Source: Thermoguttaceae bacterium (GTDB lineage: Bacteria; Planctomycetota; Planctomycetia; Pirellulales; Thermoguttaceae). Taken from it: a stretch of 64,000 nucleotides of DNA. Each line of letters opens with the position of its first letter. The first letter of the stretch is position 1. Both the position numbers and the translations under genes were made by a program. The notes under the pieces are model-generated. The model searched no databases. It saw only the letters and a program-made list of their open reading frames with translations, and had not been told where the DNA came from. The stretch covers positions 1 through 64,000 of the forward strand of contig JAFQUP010000075.1 in the NCBI GenBank assembly GCA_017408405.1, in the 5' to 3' direction. Shown here piece after piece: positions 36,072-43,544 of this stretch.

Positions 36072-36092
36072 TTTTTGAAACATATCAGATTC

Positions 36093-36173
36093 ACCGGGAT
36101 TATTTCTAAGTAATCCCGGTCTGGTAAAAGCCCTGTTTACCCTCAGCTGGTCCTACCAGCTTTAATTTTTTTC
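36093..36173 (+). terminator. Two hairpins ending the Cys-rich gene
   Basis: A 10-bp stem ACCGGGATTA/TAATCCCGGT at 36093-36120 has no T-run. It is followed by AGCTGGT/ACCAGCT at 36145-36161 with a T-rich tail. The second is the likely terminator; the first may protect the 3' end. Confidence 0.75.
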
Positions 36174-36304
36174 TTGAACGTCCGATCTCTTTCTTCTCCT
36201 CCATCTCATATTCGCGCCCTCGTCATTCGCACCTCCAAATTTCACGAGTGTTCATATTTTTTGAGCTTTTTTCTTAAATTTCCCCATAAAATATCTGGGG
36301 GTAC

Positions 36305-36332
36305 TTGATTTAATTCCAGAATCTGGTATAAT
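36305..36332 (+). promoter_or_regulatory. Promoter of the rpsL-rpsG operon
   Basis: TTGATT, a 16-base spacer, then TATAAT with an extended TGG just before it. The leader is about 75 bases long. Confidence 0.75.
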
Positions 36333-36412
36333 TCAGCTTTCTATAAATAAGACTATTTACGTGGGGTGGTTTATCACCCTGTTAATTTCATAATTTTGTT
36401 AGGAACATTAGT

Positions 36413-36802
36413 ATGCCGACAATCAATCAATTAGTTCGCAAGAACCGCGTGATGCCGCGCAAATTCAGCAAAAGCCCGGTTCTCGAGAAAAACCCGCAGA
36501 AACGTGGTGTCTGCCTTCAGGTTCGTACCATGACGCCGAAAAAACCGAACTCCGCTCTTCGTAAGATCACGCGTGTTCGTCTTTCCAACGGCAAAGAAGT
36601 CACGGTTTACATTCCGGGCGAAGGTCACAACCTTCAGGAACACTCCATCGTGCTCGTGCGCGGCGGACGTATCCGCGACCTCCCGGGCGTTCGTTACCAG
36701 GTTATCCGTGGTACTCTCGACGCTCAGGGTGTCAAAAACCGTCGTCAGGCCCGCAGCCGTTACGGCGCGAAGAAAAATCAGCCTGCTGCGAAGAAACGCT
36801 AA
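36413..36802 (+). CDS. rpsL: 30S ribosomal protein S12
   Basis: S12 sits at the decoding centre of the small subunit. The 129-residue protein matches the family throughout, with [12 protein letters not shown], the [11 protein letters not shown] block (Lys in the streptomycin-sensitive state), [18 protein letters not shown] and [12 protein letters not shown]. The C-terminal tail is a few residues longer than in E. coli. It is the first gene of a two-gene operon with rpsG. Elongation factor genes, which usually follow, are absent here. A structured spacer of 246 bases separates it from rpsG. Confidence 0.98.
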   Translation: MPTINQLVRKNRVMPRKFSKSPVLEKNPQKRGVCLQVRTMTPKKPNSALRKITRVRLSNGKEVTVYIPGEGHNLQEHSIVLVRGGRIRDLPGVRYQVIRGTLDAQGVKNRRQARSRYGAKKNQPAAKKR

Positions 36803-37020
36803 GGGTTGCCCCATGATCCTGTGATCATGAGAGGGGACGGCTGTGAGTAATTGAGCCTTTGCGCGGTTGAACATCGGGTTTGCCGCATGCTCTATGAACA
36901 GATGGAAGCGGTCGTCGGTATGTGTCAGAAAGCAGGATCTAACCGGCAGGGAGTGTGGACCGCATACTTCAGCTCTCTGCCACCTGGTCGGGGTTTATTC
37001 CCGAAGGTTTCATTCAACTA
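36803..37020 (+). ncRNA. Structured spacer RNA between rpsL and rpsG
   Basis: This spacer is G+C-richer than other gaps in the window and folds well by eye. Hairpin 1 is CCCC-ATGATC/GATCAT-GAGA-GGGG (36809-36836). Hairpin 2 is GGCAGGGAG/CTCTCTGCC (36945-36953 with 36973-36981, one G-U). Hairpin 3 is TCGGG/CCCGA (36988-37004). A CCGC/GCGG stem is possible in between. In E. coli, S7 represses its operon by binding the rpsL-rpsG spacer, so an analogous S7 target is the first guess. No open frame fits. Whether it matches a known RNA family is unknown. Confidence 0.5.
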
Positions 37021-37048
37021 AAAACTTATTTTTAATTAAGAGGATAAA

Positions 37049-37519
37049 ATGGGTCGCATTACTGCAAGCCGCAAGCAGCTCGTTGGAGATCCGGTTTACG
37101 GTTCCCTGCTCGCCAGCAAATTCATCAACTGCCTTATGTACGACGGCAAAAAAAGCGTTGCTCAGGAAGTTTTTTACGGCGCGTTGGCTGAAATTGAAAA
37201 AAAGATCACCGATAAACCCGGTATCGAAGTTTTCACCCAGGCTTTGGAAAATGTTAAACCGACGATCGAAGTTCGCTCCAAGCGAGTCGGCGGTTCTTCC
37301 TACCAGGTTCCGATGCAGGTCAACCGTGTTCGTCAGCAGTCCTTGGCCATTCGTTGGATTCTGAACGCTGTTCGCAGCAAAAAAGGGCTCCCGGTTTCCA
37401 AAAAACTTGCCGATGAACTCATTGCCGCCTACAATAAAGAAGGTACGGCCTACAAAAAACGTGAAGACGTTCACCGTATGGCTGAAGCCAATAAAGCGTT
37501 CGCCCACTTCGCGTGGTAA
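37049..37519 (+). CDS. rpsG: 30S ribosomal protein S7
   Basis: S7 nucleates assembly of the 30S head and contacts the E site. The full 156-residue protein carries the family blocks [57 protein letters not shown] and the C-terminal [21 protein letters not shown] region. The ATG follows an AGAGGA ribosome site. The gene ends in a strong terminator at 37575, so the operon holds only rpsL and rpsG. Confidence 0.98.
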   Translation: MGRITASRKQLVGDPVYGSLLASKFINCLMYDGKKSVAQEVFYGALAEIEKKITDKPGIEVFTQALENVKPTIEVRSKRVGGSSYQVPMQVNRVRQQSLAIRWILNAVRSKKGLPVSKKLADELIAAYNKEGTAYKKREDVHRMAEANKAFAHFAW

Positions 37520-37536
37520 GAATGTTTTATTCAGAT

Positions 37537-37578
37537 TGCCTGATTATTTTCTGGCATTTTGAATCTTGAAATTCAACC
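37537..37578 (+). repeat. Flanking direct repeat, left copy
   Basis: TGCCTGATT, about 20 diverged bases, then the exact TGAATCTTGAAATTCAACC. The same order recurs at 39031-39069 on the other side of the membrane protein gene. Confidence 0.75.
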
Positions 37579-37605
37579 CCTGAAGAAATTCTTCAGGGGT
37601 TTATT
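37575..37605 (+). terminator. Terminator after rpsG
   Basis: AACCCCTGAAG/CTTCAGGGGTT with a 5-base loop and a TTATT tail. Confidence 0.85.
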
Positions 37606-37645
37606 CTTAAAATTTCCAATACCATAATTCTCAGGAGCTACGAAT

Positions 37646-38971
37646 ATGGTAAGATACAAGATGCAAGATATTATTTTTCGTCCATTATTTTGGTTTCTTG
37701 TCCTTATCACAATAGGGGCCTTTTCTATTCATCCAATTTATAATCGAACAACGTTTCCATCTTATTATTATGTCGGTGCCGATACTAACGGATACACTCA
37801 ATATCCATACAATATTTTTAACGGAGAATTTGGTAGCTCGCGGACGCCGCTTTACCCGTTATTTCTAAAGCTTGTATATTGGGGGTTTAATTGCGACAGT
37901 ATACTCAATGAAGTTGAGCATACCCCTCAGGGAACTCCTGTCTCGGATCACATTGTTCAGGGAGAGGAGACCTGTTTTTATGTAGTTTGTTTTCAATTGT
38001 GCCTTTATATATTGACGCTAATTCCTTTTTATTTCGCCTGTGGTAAATTTCTACATCATCCAGTAATTCACTTTACAAGCGTTTTATTGATTGGAATGCT
38101 TTTTCTACGCTACCAATGGTGGATATTGACTGAACCGCTTGCCATTACTGGAAGTCTTTTATTTCTTTCTCTCATAACCTTTTATCATTTTCATCCAACG
38201 CATGGACTTTCAATTGGTGTCGGCATTCTAACTTTTTTCTTAATTATGCTCCGTCCTGTATTTATTTATCTTCTGCCGCTCCTTTCTGCTTTTTGGCTCC
38301 TGCGCTTTTTTATTTGTCCTCAAGACCGGCAATATTCTATCTCAGGTATTTTAACCATCCTACTCGTAATTTCTGGACTATTTGGTTATGCCAAAATGAA
38401 TTTAAAGAATCATCAATGTTACACCATATCAACGACTGCCCTAAATAACCATTTTATCATTATTTTTCAAACCGACTACTATTTAAGAAGCTCTGACGCT
38501 GAGATCCTGGAATATATTTCCAATTCCCCGCTTAATTGCAAGGCAAGTAAATACATTCTTTTTAACGACTTAATTGAACGATTCGGCTATGATAGAATCA
38601 AGTGTTTTGTCCATACTACCATCAAAGACAATCTTTTTGATTTTGCCGTTTTTAACATCAAAAGAATGTGGTGGGAAAAAGATATTTATTTCTTTACCCC
38701 GTTGTATTTTCTCATTGCCTTTGAGTTCCTGATTATGCTGTGTTTAGGAATCTATTTCAAGCAGTTTCCCTGGTTTCATGGAATACTCTTCTTTAATATA
38801 TTTACCTATCTGTTCGTTATGTATTTTGGAGGTATAGATTGTTATGAAAGGTTAATTATTCCAGTAATGCCAATCGCGATACTTCAGTTGGCGCGCCATG
38901 TCGATTTATTTGCCACGATAAATTCTGGAAATACTGAAAACACAATCAAATATCTGCAAAATACCCTATAA
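37646..38971 (+). CDS. Multi-pass membrane protein, GT-C glycosyltransferase-like
   Basis: A 441-residue, very hydrophobic protein with about ten membrane helices. The first extracytoplasmic loop contains GADTNGYTQ and then RTPLYPLFLKL, which resembles the acidic-loop plus RxPxYP pattern of PMT/ArnT/GT39-type GT-C glycosyltransferases. Those enzymes use polyprenyl-phosphate sugars. The family assignment is tentative. The gene is markedly more AT-rich than its neighbours, with many ATT/TTT/TAT codons, and it sits between duplicated 3' sequences. Both suggest acquisition by transfer. GGAG lies about nine bases before the ATG. A strong terminator follows at 39068. Confidence 0.7.
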   Translation: MVRYKMQDIIFRPLFWFLVLITIGAFSIHPIYNRTTFPSYYYVGADTNGYTQYPYNIFNGEFGSSRTPLYPLFLKLVYWGFNCDSILNEVEHTPQGTPVSDHIVQGEETCFYVVCFQLCLYILTLIPFYFACGKFLHHPVIHFTSVLLIGMLFLRYQWWILTEPLAITGSLLFLSLITFYHFHPTHGLSIGVGILTFFLIMLRPVFIYLLPLLSAFWLLRFFICPQDRQYSISGILTILLVISGLFGYAKMNLKNHQCYTISTTALNNHFIIIFQTDYYLRSSDAEILEYISNSPLNCKASKYILFNDLIERFGYDRIKCFVHTTIKDNLFDFAVFNIKRMWWEKDIYFFTPLYFLIAFEFLIMLCLGIYFKQFPWFHGILFFNIFTYLFVMYFGGIDCYERLIIPVMPIAILQLARHVDLFATINSGNTENTIKYLQNTL

Positions 38972-39030
38972 ACAGCATTTTTTAATAAGCGTATCCCCAA
39001 ACGCTTTGCCAGAACAACCTCTCAGAACAG

Positions 39031-39069
39031 TGCCTGATTTTTCGACGCTGTGAATCTTGAAATTCAACC
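39031..39069 (+). repeat. Flanking direct repeat, right copy
   Basis: The partner of 37537-37578. It has TGCCTGATT followed after about 12 bases by TGAATCTTGAAATTCAACC. It is followed by a different terminator hairpin. Confidence 0.75.
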
Positions 39070-39093
39070 TTGGGGTTTCCCCAAGGTTTTTTT
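39068..39093 (+). terminator. Terminator after the GT-C-like gene
   Basis: CCTTGGGG/CCCCAAGG with a TTT loop and a T7 tail. Confidence 0.92.
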
Positions 39094-39119
39094 ATCTAAA
39101 AAATGAATCCGTTACCAAA

Positions 39120-39154
39120 AAACCACGCGCCACCAACCGGTTCACGCGTGGTTT
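39120..39154 (-). terminator. Terminator after gpmI
   Basis: On the minus strand, AAACCACGCG/CGCGTGGTTT is followed by a T-run. Confidence 0.85.
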
Positions 39155-39182
39155 CTGATAGAAAATAGCCAAGTATTAAAAC

Positions 39183-40814
39183 TTAGTTGAATTTCACCAA
39201 TGAGGGGCAATAATCCGCAGGAGCTTCGTAGCCGAGCAGGTTCAGGACCGTCGCCGCGACGTTCGCAAGACCAGGTTTCTCGACGTCAGCCATTTCGTAT
39301 TCGCCCTGGTATCCGGGGTCGAAAATGCAGAACGGGACCGGATTCAGCGTGTGTGCCGTGCGTGCTGTGCGAACGCCTTTTTTCTCGGTCCACATCTGGT
39401 CCGCGTTACCGTGGTCCGCCGTAATGATCGCAATGCCGTTGAGCTTTTCGATGACCGCGAGGATCCGACCAACGCATTCATCGACTTTTTCGACGGCTTT
39501 GACCGTCGCTTCCATGTTCCCCGTGTGTCCGACCATGTCGCCATTCGCCAGATTCAGACGGCCAAACTTGAATTTTCCGGACGCAAGCGCGCCTTCAACC
39601 CACGTGGTAATCTCTTCCGCCTTCATGAGCGGCGCTTTGTCGAATTCGATACGGTCGGACGGAATCTCTTCGTAATCCTCACACTGCGCGTTGATGTATC
39701 CGGAGCGGTTGCCGTTCCAGAAGTACGTGACGTGCCCGAATTTCTGCGTTTCGCTGATGGCGAACATCGAAACCTTTTCCGCGCAGAGGTACTCGCAGAA
39801 CGTCCGGTCGATCACCGGCGGAGCGACGAGGAAGTTTTTCGGGAGTTTCAGGTCGCCGTCGTACTGCATGATACCGGCGTAGAAGACGTTCGGAACGCGG
39901 ACGCGGTCAAATTTATTGAAATCGGCACCGCCTTCAAATGCCTGGGAGATCTCGATCGCACGGTCCCCGCGGAAATTGAAGAAAACGACGGAATCGCCGT
40001 CCTGGATCGTTCCGATCGGCTGGCCGTCTGCGTCAGCGACGACGAACGATTCAAGGTACTGGTCCACCGCTTTTTCATCTTCGGCGTACATGGTCTCGAC
40101 GGCTTCTTTGGCGGATGCGAATTTGCGGGCATCGCCAAGCACGTGTGCTTTCCAGCCGCGTTCCACGATCGTCCAGTCCGCTTCGTAGCGGTCCATGGTC
40201 GTGATCATACGGCCGCCGCCGCTTGCGATACGGTAGTCGAAACCATACTGCGCATTGATCTCAGCCAAAACATTTTCCGTCGCCTCAATGTACGTGAGGG
40301 CTGATTTTTCCGGGACGTCGCGGCCGTCGTGAAGAATGTGGAGACGCACCTTCTCCACGCCTTCCTTCGCGGCCTGCTTCAGCATCGCGTAAAGCTGGGA
40401 AGTGTTGGAGTGAACGTTTCCGTCCGAATGCAGACCGATGAAATGGAGCGTCGCGTTCTCTTTCGCCTGGGCGACGGCTTTTTTCCAAACTTCCCCCTCG
40501 TACATGGAGCCGGTTTCCAGCGCGCGGTTCACCAGTTTCGCTCCCTGATCGAAAACACGTCCGGCACCCAGGGCATTATGGCCAATCTCAGAGTTCCCCA
40601 TATCGTCATCGCTCGGAAGACCGACGGCCTGACCGTGCGCCTGGAGCTGCGTATAGAGTTTCGCGCCGAAAAGTTTATCGAGCGTCGGCGTTTTCGCGAC
40701 GAAAACGGCGTTGGACTCATCCTGCTTGCCGATGCCGATGCCGTCCATCACGATGAGGCACATCGGGCCGGGCCGACCGGCGAAAGAGTTTTTGTTCAAT
40801 GAAAGTTCAGCCAT
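39183..40814 (-). CDS. gpmI: 2,3-bisphosphoglycerate-independent phosphoglycerate mutase
   Basis: A Mn-dependent glycolytic mutase of the alkaline phosphatase superfamily, 543 residues (usual 510-550). The N-terminal metal motif is LIVMDGIG. The nucleophile Ser is in DDDMGNSEIGHNALGAGR (about residue 74). HILHDGRDVPEKSA and the C-terminal ITADHGNADQM complete the metal site. Codon use is strongly biased toward G/C third bases compared with neighbours, as in highly expressed genes. That bias creates long antisense open frames, which I treat as shadows. AGGAG precedes the ATG. A second, unrelated-type mutase gene lies at the right edge of the window. Confidence 0.97.
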   Translation of the reverse strand: MAELSLNKNSFAGRPGPMCLIVMDGIGIGKQDESNAVFVAKTPTLDKLFGAKLYTQLQAHGQAVGLPSDDDMGNSEIGHNALGAGRVFDQGAKLVNRALETGSMYEGEVWKKAVAQAKENATLHFIGLHSDGNVHSNTSQLYAMLKQAAKEGVEKVRLHILHDGRDVPEKSALTYIEATENVLAEINAQYGFDYRIASGGGRMITTMDRYEADWTIVERGWKAHVLGDARKFASAKEAVETMYAEDEKAVDQYLESFVVADADGQPIGTIQDGDSVVFFNFRGDRAIEISQAFEGGADFNKFDRVRVPNVFYAGIMQYDGDLKLPKNFLVAPPVIDRTFCEYLCAEKVSMFAISETQKFGHVTYFWNGNRSGYINAQCEDYEEIPSDRIEFDKAPLMKAEEITTWVEGALASGKFKFGRLNLANGDMVGHTGNMEATVKAVEKVDECVGRILAVIEKLNGIAIITADHGNADQMWTEKKGVRTARTAHTLNPVPFCIFDPGYQGEYEMADVEKPGLANVAATVLNLLGYEAPADYCPSLVKFN

Positions 40815-40968
40815 GATTTTCTCCTGCTCTGCGTTAAGCGTTGAACGAAAATGGAATTTCTTCTGCCCCGCGGTCCAATCCAGGATACCGCCGGTTCCAC
40901 AAACAAAATTTCAATCCTTTATTTTATCATTTTATGAGAATTTGGCAATGGGAGAAAGGCTTTTTTTT

Positions 40969-41190
40969 ATGAAAACTCCCATTTTCTTAAAAAGATATTT
41001 CCATTCTCCTGAAAGAACTTTCGCGCATTCTTTCCCCAAAAAGAAAATTTATCCCTATTTAACAAAACGCGAAATCAAGAAATTAAAGCAATTCCCGGTC
41101 AGAACTTTACCAGCTAATAAAAAAATTAACGAATCCAGCTCACCAACAAATCTCAACGCGCATAAAAAAAACGCAGCTAAAAAATCGTGA
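40969..41190 (+). CDS. Possible small basic protein
   Basis: A 73-residue frame beginning MKTPIFLKRYF, very rich in Lys and Arg and without a signal or domain. GGAGAAAGG lies about ten bases before the ATG. It occupies part of the 785-base gap between gpmI and lysC, which otherwise holds only promoter and leader sequence. The AT-rich background makes Lys codons likely by chance, so this is weak. Confidence 0.3.
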   Translation: MKTPIFLKRYFHSPERTFAHSFPKKKIYPYLTKREIKKLKQFPVRTLPANKKINESSSPTNLNAHKKNAAKKS

Positions 41191-41416
41191 CGAACCCAAA
41201 CGTCGAGGATGGAAGCAAACAGCATCCCCTGATTTTCTGAACTGCGTAACTCTGACAGATAACTGTCAGATTTTACCATTATCGTATTTTTTTACTCTGA
41301 GATTTAATCTAAACCCAAAAAATAAAGGAGTTTGAATATCCTCAAGCGTACGTTTTCCACAATTAATGATTTTCGGAAAATTTAAGAGTTCCTTTCATTT
41401 TCTCCCTCCCCCCGCC

Positions 41417-41444
41417 TTGCGTTTTTTTTCAAGTAGGGTAAACT
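41417..41444 (+). promoter_or_regulatory. Promoter and leader of lysC
   Basis: TTGCGT, a 16-base spacer, then TAAACT, giving a leader of about 150 bases. The leader has a hairpin GCCTCCGC/GCGGAAGC (one mismatch, 41475-41497). It also has a small CGTC/GACG hairpin followed by TTTTTT near 41545-41560. I see no lysine-riboswitch core motifs. Confidence 0.45.
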
Positions 41445-41599
41445 ATTAATTGAGGAGTAAAATTGCTTTAAGCCTCCGCCCTGGAAGCGGAAGCAAAAGT
41501 AAATAATCTGTCTGATTTTGACGATAATCCCCAAAAGGCATTTCGTCACGGACGATTTTTTAAGTCACCAAACCAGTTTTAAAAAACCAGATAAATCCA

Positions 41600-43378
41600 A
41601 TGTCTATCATCGTACAGAAATTTGGCGGTACGAGCGTTGCCGACAGTAACAAAATCCTTGCCGCAGCCCGTAAAGCCATCCGCGCACAAGAAGAAGGGCA
41701 TCAGGTCGTTATGGTCGTCAGTGCCATGGGAAAAAATACGGATAAACTCATCGCGCTGGCCAAGGAGATTGATGAGAATCCTCCCGCGCGTGAAATGGAC
41801 ATGCTCCTCTCTACCGGTGAGCAGGTTTCCGTGGCTATGGTCGCCATCGCCATTCAGCATCTCGGGTACAAAGCGGTAAGCATGACCGGCGCGCAGATCG
41901 GAATCAAAACCAATAATTCATTCATGAAGGCCCGTATCGAATCCATTTCGACAGACCGCATCCGTAAAGCGCTCAATGATGGAAATATTGTCATCGCAGC
42001 CGGTTTCCAGGGCGTTGATGACAATTTCAACATCACGACACTTGGGCGCGGTGGAAGCGACACGACAGCAGTCGCGCTGGCGGCGGTTCTTAACGCTGAA
42101 TCGTGTGAAATTTACACGGATGTGGATGGAGTTTATACCGCAGATCCCCGTGTCGTTCCCAAAGCACGCAGAGTCAAGCAGATCAGCTACGACGAGATGC
42201 TCGAAATGGCCAGTCTCGGAGCTGGTGTCATGCACAGCCGTTCCATTGAGTTCGCGAAGAACTTTGATGTCCCGGTTCACGTTCGCGCGGCGTATAGTGA
42301 TGAATCGGGAACCATGATCGTCGCTGACCCGGAATCTTATGAACGGGCTGTTTGCGGCGTAGCCATCGCAAAGGACGAAGTTCGTTTCTCTATCTGCGGC
42401 GTTCCGAACGTCCCGGGTATGGCAGACAGAATTTTCCGTCCCATTGCCAACCGCCAAATTGCCATGGACATGATCGTTCAAAATTTTGGAATGGACGGCA
42501 AAGCGGAAATCTCCTTCACGATTCCCGCTACGGAACTTTCTTCCACCCTCAAAGCACTGGATGAAGTAAAATCAAACGTTCCTGAAGCGTATGATACGTT
42601 CTCATACGACAATAATCTGGCTAAAGTTTCAATCGTCGGTCTTGGTATGGAACGGCAGATTGGCGTCGCGGAAAAAATGTTTGAGACGCTTGCCGCGAAA
42701 AATATCAATATTCAGATGATTTCCACCAGTGAAATTAAGGTCTCGGTACTTGTCGCGAAAGATCAGGGAGCGGAAGCTGCCCGCGCGGTTCACGAAGCGT
42801 TTGAGCTGGGCACGACCCCATCTGACGTTAAACCACTGGTAAAACCGGAAATGATTTCCGACGAGGAAAAGATTCGCCTGATCAATCGTCTGGAACATAT
42901 GGAAGATTTGCTCATTGAGTCAGTTAACCTGGATGAAACGCAGGCGAGCGTTACTCTTTTCGACCTGCCTCAGGAACCAGGTCTTGCCTCAAATATTTTC
43001 CGACGCGTGACAGAAGCCGGGATTATCGTGGACATGATCGTTCAAAGTTCCGGTGATAAATTCACGAATTTAACATTTACCGTTGAACGGGCGTGTGCCT
43101 CCGCCGCGCTGGAACTTGCTAACTCCGTCGCGGCGGAATTGGGCTGCTCCGCGCCGAAAACCTGCCCTAATGTGGCCAAAATCTCACTCAGCGGAACAGG
43201 AATGCGCAGTCACACGATGATCGCAGCGCGTATTCTCAAAGCCATGGCGGATAATAAGATTAATATCGACATGATTAATACGAGTGAAATGCGCTTTAAC
43301 CTGGTCGTGAACGAGGAAGACGGACAACGCGCTCTTGAAGTCCTTAAAAATGAATTAAAAGACGTCATTGCCGATTAA
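41600..43378 (+). CDS. lysC: Aspartate kinase with four ACT domains
   Basis: Aspartokinase phosphorylates aspartate, the first step toward lysine, threonine and methionine. The 592-residue protein begins with the kinase motif KFGGTSVAD. It continues with LGRGGSDTTAVALAAVLNAE and the ADPRVVPKARRV block, ending the catalytic domain near residue 240. Four ACT regulatory domains follow as two tandem pairs, where the usual form (about 400 residues) has two. Duplicated marks include KVSIVGLGMERQIGVAEKMF against KISLSGTGMRSHTMIAARIL. This layout, known from some cyanobacteria and planctomycetes, suggests more complex feedback inhibition. The gene is followed by a clear terminator and no other lysine genes. 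Confidence 0.94.
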   Translation: MSIIVQKFGGTSVADSNKILAAARKAIRAQEEGHQVVMVVSAMGKNTDKLIALAKEIDENPPAREMDMLLSTGEQVSVAMVAIAIQHLGYKAVSMTGAQIGIKTNNSFMKARIESISTDRIRKALNDGNIVIAAGFQGVDDNFNITTLGRGGSDTTAVALAAVLNAESCEIYTDVDGVYTADPRVVPKARRVKQISYDEMLEMASLGAGVMHSRSIEFAKNFDVPVHVRAAYSDESGTMIVADPESYERAVCGVAIAKDEVRFSICGVPNVPGMADRIFRPIANRQIAMDMIVQNFGMDGKAEISFTIPATELSSTLKALDEVKSNVPEAYDTFSYDNNLAKVSIVGLGMERQIGVAEKMFETLAAKNINIQMISTSEIKVSVLVAKDQGAEAARAVHEAFELGTTPSDVKPLVKPEMISDEEKIRLINRLEHMEDLLIESVNLDETQASVTLFDLPQEPGLASNIFRRVTEAGIIVDMIVQSSGDKFTNLTFTVERACASAALELANSVAAELGCSAPKTCPNVAKISLSGTGMRSHTMIAARILKAMADNKINIDMINTSEMRFNLVVNEEDGQRALEVLKNELKDVIAD

Positions 43379-43434
43379 GTTTTTCATATTTTGAAGAACT
43401 CGGTAAACAGCGTTTTCAGAAATTTTCACCGAAA

Positions 43435-43463
43435 GACACAGTCTTCAAACTGTGTCTTTTTTT
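43435..43463 (+). terminator. Terminator after lysC
   Basis: GACACAGT/ACTGTGTC with a 6-base loop and T7. Confidence 0.92.
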
Positions 43464-43476
43464 ATCTCATAAAAAA

Positions 43477-43503
43477 CGCCGTTCTTCCTGAAGAAAAACG
43501 GCG
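43477..43503 (-). terminator. Terminator of the SPFH/P-type ATPase operon
   Basis: On the minus strand, CGCCGTT/AACGGCG with inner CTTC/GAAG pairing is followed by T6. Confidence 0.85.
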
Positions 43504-43544
43504 GGTAAATTTCAATCCCTGAAAATCTGATGATACTCTAAATA

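Noticed and set aside
35397..36083. Long minus-strand frames over the Cys-rich gene
   Set aside because: Repeat-derived shadows (Ser/Phe/Ala-rich). Signal peptide, ribosome site and terminator all fit the plus strand.
36867..37364. 165-codon frame spanning the rpsL-rpsG spacer
   Set aside because: It overlaps rpsG in another frame and has no protein features; the spacer is better explained as structured RNA.
39351..40304. 317-codon open frame antisense to gpmI
   Set aside because: It mirrors a strongly codon-biased gene. The translation has no family features, and similar antisense frames occur over other biased genes.
41450..41599. Lysine riboswitch upstream of lysC
   Set aside because: Conserved L-box core words are not visible and the leader is too short; only simple hairpins are seen.
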